Shown here in pieces: positions 52,693 to 60,194 of a DNA stretch of 64,000 nucleotides. Positions within the stretch are counted from its first letter, which is position 1. Every line of letters starts with the position of its first letter. Both the position numbers and the translations under genes were made by a program. The notes beneath the pieces are model-generated. The model was given only the letters and a program-made list of their open reading frames with translations. It was not told where the DNA came from and made no database searches. Source of the DNA: a candidate division LCP-89 bacterium (GTDB taxonomy: Bacteria; Electryoneota; B3-LCP); the NCBI GenBank assembly GCA_025774555.1, contig JALGVT010000014.1, forward strand, positions 1 to 64,000. The letters run 5' to 3'.

Positions 52693-52938
52693 TTATTTCA
52701 GCCAATCCAGTATCTGTCCCTGTCGAGGAACCTTGCCGGATGACATGACCTTGCCATCCACAACGATGCCCGGCGTCATGAAAATGCCCCGCTGTACGAT
52801 TTGTACTGTATCCTGCACTTTTTCCAGGCTGTAGTCAGCGCCTTCAGTCCACCCCAGACCCTGCACCGCTTTGTTAATCTCGTTATACGCTTTCTCACAC
52901 GACGGGCAGCCAGTGCCCAGAACCTCGATCTTCTTCAT
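52693..52938 (-). CDS. Small thioredoxin-fold redox-active disulphide protein
   Basis: An 81-residue thioredoxin/glutaredoxin-like protein with the active-site motif GTGCPSCEKAY at residues 8-18 and a cis-Pro region (RGIFMTPGIVVDGKVM). It belongs to the small redox-active disulphide family that often stands next to DUF318 permease genes. It is the last gene of the long minus-strand run, 161 bp after the permease. A likely role is to reduce or pass on a thiol-bound metal(loid), or to keep the permease's substrate reduced. Confidence 0.85.
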   Translation of the reverse strand: MKKIEVLGTGCPSCEKAYNEINKAVQGLGWTEGADYSLEKVQDTVQIVQRGIFMTPGIVVDGKVMSSGKVPRQGQILDWLK

Positions 52939-52984
52939 TTTATCTCCGCTTGATTATTCTTTTATCATAAGTTACAGCTATTCT

Positions 52985-53085
52985 AGTCGGGGTCGGGGAC
53001 GACCACCGACTACGGGATGAGTTGCGGGGTCGGATTCTTCGCTCTCCCGGTTCTCCGGGAGGCTCAGAATGACATTACCTGTTTT
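52985..53085. repeat. GC-rich intergenic repeat fragments
   Basis: Bases 52985-53020 (TCGGGGTCGGGG...GACTACGGGAT) resemble 62399-62446 (GGGGTCAGGGAC...GACTACGGGAT), and the following ATTCTTCGCTC...GGCTCAGAATGAC is another common bacterial intergenic repeat type. They lie between the permease and the CPSC protein gene of the same strand. Confidence 0.55.
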
Positions 53086-53099
53086 GTGACAGCTCCATT

Positions 53100-54194
53100 C
53101 TAACTGATCATTCCAAAGAGGAATCCACCGATGGTGGACATCGTTATCACAAGGATTACGTATGCTGCTGTTCTTTTCACCCCCATCACTTTTCCAATAA
53201 CGATCATATTGGGCAGAGAAAGCGAGGGTCCAGCCAATAGCAGCGTCAAAGCCGGTCCTTTGCCCATCCCCAAATCCATTAAAGCTCTAACGATGGCGAC
53301 TTCCGTCAGCGTTGAAAAGTACATCAGCGCTCCGAATACTGATGCCAGCAGGTTATTCCACACAGAATTGCCGCCTACCCATCTCTGCACCGTTTCCTGA
53401 GGCAGCAGTTCCTTAATAATGCCCGCAATGAAAACTCCCAGTAGAAGGATGGGAATAATCTTCCATGCCAGTTTCCAGGTCTCCCGCATCCATTCTGCGA
53501 CTTCACTGCCCGAATACCATCTGACCACCATAAAAACTGTAATGATCAAAAATAGAAGAGCAAATGCAGCCGACAGCCACCTGCCGGAAAGAGTTACGAT
53601 GCCCTTACCCACACTCTGAAGGTCAACGTCGATCACCAGCCCGATTGACGATGCGGCGATTAGAAAAAGCACCATCACCCCGAAATATGCTACGATCTGA
53701 TTCAGCGGATGTTTGCGTTCATCTTCCGGCAGAACGATTTCGCTAGACTGCTGAAACAGTTTCTCCTCTTCTCTGCGGAACAGCGCCGCCATCATCAGTC
53801 CAATCAGGATTGAAAACCCGATGGCTCCGACCGCTCTGGCGAAGCCGATGTCAAATCCCAATAGCTGTGCGGAATACAGGATCGCCAGGATATTGATTGC
53901 TGGACCGGAATACAGAAAAGTCACCGCGGGACCCAAGCCCGCGCCTCGCTGCCGTATGCCTGCGAAAAGCGGCAGAATGGTGCATGAACAGACCGCCAGA
54001 ATGGCGCCGGACACGGATGCCACAGTGTACGCCGTCGTTCTTTTAGCGTTTGCTCCGAAATACTTTATAACCGCAGACTGGCTGACGAATACGGCTATTG
54101 CTCCAGCTATAAAAAAAGCCGGTATCAGGCAGGTCAGCACGTGTGCTGACAGGTATTCAGTCAGGGCTTGTAATCCGCTCTCTATCATGCTCAT
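53100..54194 (-). CDS. DUF318/UPF0718 family permease (possible SaoE-like efflux transporter)
   Basis: A 364-residue membrane protein with about nine helices and the halves typical of the permease family (DUF318): the pair of short motifs VSGAILAVCSCTILPLFAGI (Cys-Ser-Cys) and GPALTLLLAGPSLSLPNMIV. Such permeases occur beside arsenic and metal resistance genes and are thought to export metal(loid) or thiol conjugates. The gene starts 9 nt after the read-through stop of the thioredoxin-like candidate selenoprotein, so the two are coupled. From memory, the pair resembles thioredoxin-like SaoT with efflux transporter SaoE of the proposed selenocysteine-assisted organometal system; that assignment needs a profile search. 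Confidence 0.83.
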   Translation of the reverse strand: MSMIESGLQALTEYLSAHVLTCLIPAFFIAGAIAVFVSQSAVIKYFGANAKRTTAYTVASVSGAILAVCSCTILPLFAGIRQRGAGLGPAVTFLYSGPAINILAILYSAQLLGFDIGFARAVGAIGFSILIGLMMAALFRREEEKLFQQSSEIVLPEDERKHPLNQIVAYFGVMVLFLIAASSIGLVIDVDLQSVGKGIVTLSGRWLSAAFALLFLIITVFMVVRWYSGSEVAEWMRETWKLAWKIIPILLLGVFIAGIIKELLPQETVQRWVGGNSVWNNLLASVFGALMYFSTLTEVAIVRALMDLGMGKGPALTLLLAGPSLSLPNMIVIGKVMGVKRTAAYVILVITMSTIGGFLFGMIS

Positions 54195-54203
54195 CGTAAT
54201 GTA

Positions 54204-54509
54204 TTATTGGTTATTTTGAAGCGCTTTTACGATCATCTCTACAGTCGGCACACCGGAAAATCCTTTTCCAGTATCATAGACTCGTCATGTCCCGCCGCTG
54301 CTGTTTTGGTCACCTGGTAAAATATCTTTCCCGTTTAAGAGTATCGTAGGTGAGCCGTACTGATGATATACTTCAGGGGTTTGTGGTGAATCGATATCTA
54401 TTTCTTTCCAGTTTGGCTGAATGCCCAATTGAAGGAAGGCTTCAGTCAGGTTTTTCCTTGCAATTTCAGTGTTTCCGCAATTGCAGCCATATAGGAATTC
54501 TACAATCAT
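54204..54509 (-). CDS. Thioredoxin-like protein with in-frame TGA, candidate selenoprotein (SaoT-like)
   Basis: The conventional frame ends at TGA 54285-54287 after 74 residues. In the same frame it continues with RVYDTGKGFSGVPTVEMIV to TAA at 54204-54206, making 101 residues with TGA at position 75. The protein has FLYGCNCGNTE at the N-terminus, cis-Pro region GSPTILLNGKD, then GGT-TGA-RVYD. Relatives of this thioredoxin-like family have Cys in the motif (S/T)CRxY, so TGA stands exactly where Cys is expected and may encode selenocysteine. A hairpin at 54253-54271 fits a bacterial SECIS. AGGAGA lies 6 nt before the ATG. If TGA were a stop, a 90-nt coherent coding tail would remain unexplained before the permease. 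A nonsense mutation is the alternative. Confidence 0.72.
54253..54271 (-). promoter_or_regulatory. Candidate bacterial SECIS hairpin
   Basis: Thirteen nucleotides after the TGA, CTGGAAAA, loop GGA, TTTTCCGG form an 8-bp stem (one G-T pair). The loop is three nucleotides with G first, about 21 nt from the TGA. Bacterial SECIS elements have a small loop with G in the first two positions 16-37 nt after the UGA, so size, distance and loop base agree. Confidence 0.55.
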
Positions 54510-54522
54510 ATATTCTCCTGTA

Positions 54523-54615
54523 TCAGATATTCAAGTACAAAATGTAAAGCCCTGCGATTGTTATTAAGCCACCCGAGACACGCTTCGCCCACAGTAAAAA
54601 GGCACTTTGTGCATT
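54523..54615 (-). pseudogene. Remnant of a second ccdA gene (C-terminal end)
   Basis: Between the TlpA-like gene and the candidate selenoprotein gene, one frame reads NAQSAFLLWAKRVSGGLI, then TIAGLYILYLNI and a TGA. This matches the last residues of the intact CcdA at 58653-59330 (FSLWTKRLSGGLI, VLAGLYILYLNV). Stops lie upstream in that frame, so it is a fragment, not a gene. It shows that a second ccdA-like gene once stood in this run before deletion. Confidence 0.8.
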
Positions 54616-54674
54616 TTAATTCAGCTAACTATATGACAAATCCGTTAAAAATCACGGTTATATCTATGAATATC

Positions 54675-55208
54675 TCACTCTTCGAGGATATCAGCAATCC
54701 ACCTGGCAACTTCCGCGCACAATTCATCGTATTTAGGGAATGCCGAAATATAGCGAACAAACCCATCTTTATCGATGATGAACAAAATCGGGAGTGTAAT
54801 GAGTTGATACTCTTTTGCGATCCCGGTATTTCGCCCCCTTAGCACTTGATATTTGATGCCATCTTTTTTGATCTGAGCTGTAACTTGCTTGCCTGGATTG
54901 ATCAAATTAACGGAGAGCACTTTTAAGAGTGAGCCATAACTGGTCTGAACTTCATCGAGGTTTGGATATAGCTCATTAAGCAACTCTGATTGCAAACGGT
55001 TTAAAAGAGGCACAACTTCGTGACACGACCCAGCACACACTTTCCAGAAATGGAGCACAACGACTTGCCCTCCAAAATCAGACAAGCTGACTTTTTCGCC
55101 GCTTGATACATCCAGCAGGATGAAATCAGGCGCGACGACTCCTAACTCAAGTTTGGCGGAAGTGTTGCCGGCGGCCAACAGCGCCAAAAGGAGGATCACG
55201 GTTTTCAC
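54675..55208 (-). CDS. TlpA/redoxin-like exported thiol-disulphide protein
   Basis: A 177-residue thioredoxin-fold protein of the TlpA/AhpC-redoxin type. From GTG at 55208 it begins with a signal peptide (VILLLALLAAGNTSA), and the fold starts with APDFILLDVSSGEKVSLSDF, then VVVLHFWKVCAGSCHEVVPLL, an unusual CX3C arrangement in place of CxxC, and LPILFIIDKDGFVRYI with cis-Pro. The GTG at 55208 starts 13 nt after the ACR3 stop; a longer frame to 55262 overlaps ACR3 and lacks a signal, so it is rejected. It may supply or take electrons in the periplasm from CcdA. The CX3C spacing makes standard disulphide chemistry less sure. Confidence 0.8.
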   Translation of the reverse strand: MKTVILLLALLAAGNTSAKLELGVVAPDFILLDVSSGEKVSLSDFGGQVVVLHFWKVCAGSCHEVVPLLNRLQSELLNELYPNLDEVQTSYGSLLKVLSVNLINPGKQVTAQIKKDGIKYQVLRGRNTGIAKEYQLITLPILFIIDKDGFVRYISAFPKYDELCAEVARWIADILEE

Positions 55209-55221
55209 ATCATCACCATAT

Positions 55222-56268
55222 TCATACACGAAAATATCTTTTTTTGAACCATAGCGCCACATTTACCAGGCTGATTAAAACGGGCACCTCGACCAGGGGT
55301 CCGATGACGGCGGCGAACGCCTCCCTCGAATGGATGCCGAAAACTGCCACCGCGACGGCAATGGCTAACTCAAAATTATTGGATGCCGCGGTGAAGGAGA
55401 GCGAGGCAGATTTGGGGTAATCCGCGCCCGCTTTGCGACTGAAGAAGAAGCTCACCAGGAACATGATGAGAAAGTAGAGCAAAAGCGGGATGGCGATACG
55501 CAGGACGTCGAGAGGCAGCTCGAGGATTTGATCGCCTTTCAAGGAAAACATGACCACAATGGTAAACAGCAGCGCAATCAGGGTAATAGGACTGATTTTA
55601 GGGATAAATTTATCATGGTACCAGGTTTTATCTTTAATATGAACGAGAAAAAAGCGCGTTAAGAATCCAGCGATAAAAGGAATACCAAGGTAGATGAAGA
55701 CACTCTTTGCGATTTGACTTATGGTGATATCTACGATAAACCCTTCATACCCAAACCAGGTGGGTATTATGGTGATGAAGACATAAGCATAGACTGAAAA
55801 GAATAGTACCTGGAAGATTGAATTGAACGCCACCAGACCGGCGGCGTATTCGGGATCTCCGCCCGCCAGGTCGTTCCAGACGATAACCATAGCGATACAG
55901 CGCGCCAAACCTATCAGAATCAAACCCGTCATATAATGAGGATATGAGGGAAGAAAAACCATCGCCAGGAAAAACATTAGTATAGGTCCTACAACCCAAT
56001 TTAAGATCAGGGACAGACCTAATACCCGCCAGTTTTTGAAGACCTCGCCCAGTTCCTCGTAGCGAACTTTCGCCAGGGGGGGATACATCATCAGGATCAG
56101 TCCAATGGCGATGGGGATCGAGGTCGTGCCCACAGAAAGACGGGTAATCGCGTTTGTCACCGCGGGAGCCACAGTTCCCAATCCGACACCCAGAGCCATG
56201 GCAGCAAAGATCCAGAGAGTCAGGAATCGGTCTAAGAAGGACAGTCTCGGGGCGGTTTGGGGATTCAT
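55222..56268 (-). CDS. acr3: ACR3-family arsenite efflux transporter
   Basis: A 348-residue membrane protein with about ten helices and the ACR3 signature [22 protein letters not shown], which holds the conserved Cys needed for arsenite binding, and the second conserved region [28 protein letters not shown]3 exports trivalent arsenite with proton exchange. It lies in the middle of the arsR-led run. It is the clearest sign that the run deals with arsenic or related metalloids. Confidence 0.92.
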   Translation of the reverse strand: MNPQTAPRLSFLDRFLTLWIFAAMALGVGLGTVAPAVTNAITRLSVGTTSIPIAIGLILMMYPPLAKVRYEELGEVFKNWRVLGLSLILNWVVGPILMFFLAMVFLPSYPHYMTGLILIGLARCIAMVIVWNDLAGGDPEYAAGLVAFNSIFQVLFFSVYAYVFITIIPTWFGYEGFIVDITISQIAKSVFIYLGIPFIAGFLTRFFLVHIKDKTWYHDKFIPKISPITLIALLFTIVVMFSLKGDQILELPLDVLRIAIPLLLYFLIMFLVSFFFSRKAGADYPKSASLSFTAASNNFELAIAVAVAVFGIHSREAFAAVIGPLVEVPVLISLVNVALWFKKRYFRV

Positions 56269-56337
56269 ATGTTTACATAGTTAAATCAAACATTGAAAGA
56301 ATATCGGCAGCGAAAAGAATCAATATCCCGGGATTGC

Positions 56338-57087
56338 TTATAAAGCTCCAATAAACAACTTGATTGCGACCCCCAGCAGCACGACAGCGTAGAGCTGTTT
56401 TACCCGCTTCGTCTTGGCTTTGCCGGACATGAAAGATCCGCCTAACTGAGAACCAACCACTACTGCGGCAACTACGATTACAGTAAACAGAACGTTGAAG
56501 TGACCTTCGGCGACGTGCCCCAGATACCCGGAAAGAGATGAGAAAGTAACGACATAAGCGGTCGTAGCCGCGGCTTCTTTAGTGCGATAACCGAGCCACA
56601 TCAGGATCGGTGCGATGATAAACCCGCCGCCGAGTCCCAGTAACCCGCCAGTAAATCCCGCGAAAGCGCCAACACACACTCCGATGACCGCGCGTTTTCC
56701 CGCGCCTATTTTGTGTTCTGGTTCAGCGTGCAGTGCGAAGACCGTCATGCGAATTGCCGCCAGAAATACCATGATGGCGAAAAGTATCATCAGTGTATCG
56801 ACTGAGACAAATCGACTGGAGTAAGCCCCGATGGGCGCCGCGATAAATGCGGTTACAGCCATAGAAGAACCACCCCTCCAATCCACCAGCTTTTTACGTG
56901 AATAGGGGATCAGGGCAAAGAGTGTATTCAAGCCATTCAGAAGCAGGCCTAAGGGGATGGCGACTTCCTTGACAGGAAAACCCGCCCACTTCAGCACCGG
57001 GACATATATCATCCCTCCTCCCAGCCCTAACATGGCGAAGAGGAAGGATGCTGCCATAATTATTAGCGCAACTAAGGTGTATAACAT
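56338..57087 (-). CDS. TauE/SafE-family sulphite/anion exporter, second copy
   Basis: A 249-residue membrane protein of eight or so helices with the TauE/SafE signature in two halves (FLFAMLGLGGGMIYVPVLKWAG and GFTGGLLGLGGGFIIAPILMWLG). TauE/SafE proteins export sulphite, sulphoacetate or other sulphur anions and thiol metabolites. A second copy is encoded at 57880-58635 in the same run, flanking the FmdE-like gene. Two copies in one metalloid cluster suggest a sulphur or selenium anion is handled along with arsenic. Start at ATG 57087 is well placed (44 nt after the FmdE-like stop). Confidence 0.88.
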   Translation of the reverse strand: MLYTLVALIIMAASFLFAMLGLGGGMIYVPVLKWAGFPVKEVAIPLGLLLNGLNTLFALIPYSRKKLVDWRGGSSMAVTAFIAAPIGAYSSRFVSVDTLMILFAIMVFLAAIRMTVFALHAEPEHKIGAGKRAVIGVCVGAFAGFTGGLLGLGGGFIIAPILMWLGYRTKEAAATTAYVVTFSSLSGYLGHVAEGHFNVLFTVIVVAAVVVGSQLGGSFMSGKAKTKRVKQLYAVVLLGVAIKLFIGAL

Positions 57088-57131
57088 GTCAACCTGATAA
57101 TATATTGGCAGAACTACTTTTTCTCAAGCCT

Positions 57132-57725
57132 TTAGCGGCTTTCAAAACAGGGAATACACACGTTTTTGCCATCGAGAACCCGCGCTGCGTTTTCAAAAAT
57201 GATCTCGTGGCAGCGATCGCATTCGTACCAGGTGTAGGTTCCTTTAGGACCTTGAATGTCGCTCGAGAAGATGTCGCTGATCTCGAAGAGATCACGGTCA
57301 TCCATGTTCAGCACTTTATTAATCAGCGGTGTAGCGACATCAGCAGAAATGTCCTTGGGTTCTATCCCCTGCTTCCGCAGCTCTACAAATTCGGAACTCA
57401 GCGCTTTTTTCTGGAATTCCGATTTAAGTAGAACTCGGACCGCTCGGTGGTTATTCACATCTACTAAGACGATGGCGGTTTTACTGTAGTTTTTCGCGAC
57501 CGCGTTCGATTTGCCATAGGTGCACCCAGTGGCGGACATAACGCCGTCCAGGAAGCAGCCCATAGCGTGAGCCGGTCCATTTTCACAGACCAGGAAAAGC
57601 TCCTTATTACTGGCTCTTTCCACACCTAGTTTGTTCAGCGCGGCTAATCCTGCGCGATAACCCAGCGGGTTTGCGGGACATTTATGTCCGTGAAACTCAT
57701 AGACCCATTCAGGGATATTTACCAT
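57132..57725 (-). CDS. FmdE-family protein with C-terminal zinc ribbon
   Basis: A 197-residue protein of the FmdE (formylmethanofuran dehydrogenase subunit E) family. It has the N-terminal motif FHGHKCPANPLGYRAG, conserved Cys/Gly patch CENGPAHAMGCFLDGVMS and GCTYGKSN, and a C-terminal zinc ribbon (WYECDRCHEIIFE, VCIPCFE). FmdE homologues outside methanogens occur with molybdenum enzymes, thiol metabolism and metal resistance; here no Mo-enzyme is nearby. In this cluster it may bind a metal(loid) through its Cys/His patch. AAGGAGA stands 8 nt before the ATG. Function in the run is inferred only from context. Confidence 0.82.
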   Translation of the reverse strand: MVNIPEWVYEFHGHKCPANPLGYRAGLAALNKLGVERASNKELFLVCENGPAHAMGCFLDGVMSATGCTYGKSNAVAKNYSKTAIVLVDVNNHRAVRVLLKSEFQKKALSSEFVELRKQGIEPKDISADVATPLINKVLNMDDRDLFEISDIFSSDIQGPKGTYTWYECDRCHEIIFENAARVLDGKNVCIPCFESR

Positions 57726-57879
57726 GATCGTATCTCCTTAATTAGATTGGATCTGATTGATAATTTGTTCGAAAAGGCGTGGTCTTAAACCAACACCTTC
57801 CTACTACTCTGCAATTGCGTTTATCACAATAAACCTTACAAATGAGGCGTTAAGCACAAAAACCGTTCATATCGTCAAA

Positions 57880-58635
57880 TTAGAGCAATTCCTTAAAAAT
57901 CAATTGAACTCCGACTAGAATTAGAACGACGGCAAAGATGATTCTCAGGGTTTTCCCCTTCATTTTATCCGCCATCAAACGGGATCCTAACTGCGACCCG
58001 ACTACTGCTGCCCCGGCTCCGACCAGGGCTAACTTCCATTCCATTTGTCCTATCCCAACATGCCCTAAAAATCCGCTCAAGCTGGAAAATGTGACTATAA
58101 AAGAAGAAGTAGCCGCGGCTCGTTTGGGAGCAAAACCGATAAGAAGCAAAACGGGAACCACCAAAGAGCCTCCACCGCGTCCCAGTAAGCCTACCGTCAA
58201 GCCAATGGTTGATCCCGCTGCCATGCCAATTACAAATTTCTGTCGCCGGCTGAATTCCTTGCGAGTCGGTTTCCAGCCAATCAGGGTCTGCACCGCAACA
58301 ATGATTAAAAGTGCTGCAAAAATCAGTATGATTGCCTTCACTGACACAAATTTAGTGAAATACGCGCCTAAAAAAGGGAATATCAGCATCGTAATAATAA
58401 AGGGCACACCAGCCGATACGTCCACTAATTTCCGACGCAGATAGGCGCTGGCAGCTGATAACTGAGTCGTGAAATTCAGCAGCAGACTTAAAGGAATAGC
58501 TTCCGTTTTCAAGTCCATTCCCAGCCAGTAAAAGATGGGCACATATAGCTGTCCACCACCGAGACCCAGCATGGAAAAGAGGAAGGAAACCGCTAATACC
58601 AAGGCAAAGACGATGATATAAATGGTGTAGTCCAT
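57880..58635 (-). CDS. TauE/SafE-family sulphite/anion exporter, first copy
   Basis: A 251-residue membrane protein with TauE/SafE halves (FLFSMLGLGGGQLYVPIFYWLG and GLTVGLLGRGGGSLVVPVLLLIG). It is a diverged paralogue of the copy at 56338-57087. I placed the start at ATG 58635, 17 nt after the CcdA stop; the frame continues to 58953 only because it runs inside the ccdA gene. The gap of 154 bp to the FmdE-like gene contains no recognised gene. Confidence 0.87.
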   Translation of the reverse strand: MDYTIYIIVFALVLAVSFLFSMLGLGGGQLYVPIFYWLGMDLKTEAIPLSLLLNFTTQLSAASAYLRRKLVDVSAGVPFIITMLIFPFLGAYFTKFVSVKAIILIFAALLIIVAVQTLIGWKPTRKEFSRRQKFVIGMAAGSTIGLTVGLLGRGGGSLVVPVLLLIGFAPKRAAATSSFIVTFSSLSGFLGHVGIGQMEWKLALVGAGAAVVGSQLGSRLMADKMKGKTLRIIFAVVLILVGVQLIFKELL

Positions 58636-58652
58636 AAGGAGCACTCTTGAGA

Positions 58653-59330
58653 TTATACATTCAAATACAAAATATACAGCCCTGCCAGCACAATCAATCC
58701 TCCCGATAACCGCTTTGTCCAGAGAGAGAAATTCACTGCACCTCTTGAATTCACGAATGCTTCTATAAAACCGGTCAGAATCCCTGCCAGGACGATCAGG
58801 GCGCAGTGCCCTATGGCGTATATAAACAGCAGTAGAGTGCCGTATAATACCTTGCCTTGTGTCGCCACAAACGTCAGAATCAGTACCAGTATCGGGGTTG
58901 CACAGGGTGATGAAACAACCCCGAAAACGAGTCCCAGCAAGAATGCGCCCCACGCTCCCCGCTTATTCGTCTGCAGCTTTGACGCGAATGGAATGCGCAC
59001 ATCAAAGATGCCCATCATGGCAAGCCCCATAACGATGGCTAAACCGGCTACTACCCAGTACCACACTTTACCGACTTCGCCCATCAGGCTGCCAAAAAGA
59101 GCGGCAATGGCTCCAAGAATGGTGAACGTAATGGCCAAACCGAGCGTGAATAATAACGAATAATACAGCGCTCGCTTTTTATCGCCTTCGCTGTGCCCGC
59201 CGATATACCCAATCACTACAGGCATAATTGCCAGAACACAGGGTGATGAGGCTGACATCAAGCCTCCGATGAAGACCGCCGCTGCGGCAATAAGGGGATT
59301 GCCCTGCACAACCTGAATAAGACTATCCAT
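58653..59330 (-). CDS. CcdA/DsbD-family membrane thiol transporter
   Basis: A 225-residue protein of six helices with the CcdA motifs MSASSPCVLAIMPVVIGYIGG (Pro-Cys-Val) and GLVFGVVSSPCATPILVLIL (Pro-Cys-Ala), the pair of Cys that pass electrons across the inner membrane. CcdA sends reducing power from cytoplasmic thioredoxin to periplasmic thiol proteins. It overlaps the upstream thioredoxin-like gene by 8 bp, so they are translated together and may act as a DsbD-like module split in two. The TlpA-like protein further down is a likely receiver. Confidence 0.9.
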   Translation of the reverse strand: MDSLIQVVQGNPLIAAAAVFIGGLMSASSPCVLAIMPVVIGYIGGHSEGDKKRALYYSLLFTLGLAITFTILGAIAALFGSLMGEVGKVWYWVVAGLAIVMGLAMMGIFDVRIPFASKLQTNKRGAWGAFLLGLVFGVVSSPCATPILVLILTFVATQGKVLYGTLLLFIYAIGHCALIVLAGILTGFIEAFVNSRGAVNFSLWTKRLSGGLIVLAGLYILYLNV

Positions 59331-59817
59331 CGACCGCTATCCCTGTTTCTGCCAGCAGTAACTCTATCTCTTCAAGAGGGAAATAACCTTCATGACGATA
59401 TATCTCTTTTCCCGACGTGTCAATTATAACCTGAGTCGGTATGACTCGTATTTGATAGAGTCTGGCAATATCCGGATCCTCTTTCACATCATAAGATTCT
59501 ACTACAAGTCCGTGCGGATAATGCTCTTCCAATTCTCCTAAGACCGCTTTCATCTGCTTGCAGGAACGACAGGTACTACTTCCCAGTTCGATAAATCGAA
59601 TTGCCGAAGAAGGTTCATGGTCCTGATCGTATTGCACTTGCGCAAATTCAGCAGCCGTACTACACGTTGGATCGGTACAACTTACGCAATCAGAATTGTC
59701 TGCTTTTGCTGATTTGGTCAATTCAGTAATTTCTTCTCCCTTTTTCCCAGAGAGTACGATAACTACAACTGCTGCTAAAACAACAGATATAATGCCCCAT
59801 CGGAGCCACGGTTTCAT
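59323..59817 (-). CDS. Membrane-anchored thioredoxin-fold protein
   Basis: A 164-residue protein with an N-terminal transmembrane anchor (WGIISVVLAAVVVIVLSG) and a periplasmic thioredoxin domain with active site SSTCRSCKQMKAVLGEL and cis-Pro in VIPTQVIIDTSG. Before the domain lies another Cys cluster (CVSCTDPTCST) of unknown role. It overlaps ccdA by 8 bp and follows arsR by 20 nt. It likely receives electrons from CcdA and reduces a metal(loid)- or thiol-linked substrate in the periplasm. Confidence 0.87.
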   Translation of the reverse strand: MKPWLRWGIISVVLAAVVVIVLSGKKGEEITELTKSAKADNSDCVSCTDPTCSTAAEFAQVQYDQDHEPSSAIRFIELGSSTCRSCKQMKAVLGELEEHYPHGLVVESYDVKEDPDIARLYQIRVIPTQVIIDTSGKEIYRHEGYFPLEEIELLLAETGIAVDG

Positions 59818-59837
59818 AATTTCCTCTATCTTTTAGA

Positions 59838-60161
59838 CTATAATGCTCGAGCAGCAAATTCTGCTCTCTCTGCTGCCTCAAATCGCAGGATATCATCCAC
59901 TCGTTCAAGAATATCGAAGACGGCAGGTTGGCGGATACTATAAAATATAGAAACCCCGGATTTTCGTGAAACGAGGATTCCAGCTTCACGCATCTTGACT
60001 AAATGGCGGCTGATGACGGAAGGATCTTCATGCATCTTCGGATTGATTTCGCAGGCGCACTTCTCGCCGTCCCTCAGGAAATAGAGGATCTTCAACCGGG
60101 TAGGTTGAGCGAGAACCTGAAGGAAGCCTGCTTCCAGTTCGACTTTTTTTAATTCTGACAT
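59838..60161 (-). CDS. ArsR/SmtB-family metal(loid)-responsive repressor
   Basis: A 107-residue winged-helix protein. The helix-turn-helix shows PTRLKILYFLRDGEKCACEI...DPSVISRHLVKMREAGIL. Cys35 and Cys37 in the CxC motif match the arsenite site of ArsR proteins (ELCVCDL), with the helix holding the inducer. The ATG at 60161 is chosen over an in-frame TTG at 60185, which would sit inside the operator. A near-perfect 22-bp palindrome lies 9 bp upstream of the ATG, just after the -10 box, as expected for self-repression. It is the first gene of the run that extends down to 52.7 kb. Confidence 0.9.
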   Translation of the reverse strand: MSELKKVELEAGFLQVLAQPTRLKILYFLRDGEKCACEINPKMHEDPSVISRHLVKMREAGILVSRKSGVSIFYSIRQPAVFDILERVDDILRFEAAERAEFAARAL

Positions 60162-60170
60162 GTCTATCTC

Positions 60171-60192
60171 TGCATTATTGCGCAATGATGCA
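60171..60192. promoter_or_regulatory. Probable ArsR operator
   Basis: A 22-bp near-perfect palindrome, TGCAT-T-ATTGCGCAAT-G-ATGCA with a single mismatched pair. It lies between the -10 box and the arsR start codon, the usual place for self-repression, and the TGCA ends resemble known ArsR operators. Confidence 0.6.
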
Positions 60193-60194
60193 AT

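Noticed and set aside
58636-58953. N-terminal extension of the first TauE/SafE protein
   Set aside because: It is a frame within ccdA with no membrane character typical of TauE; the ATG at 58635 gives the normal family length.
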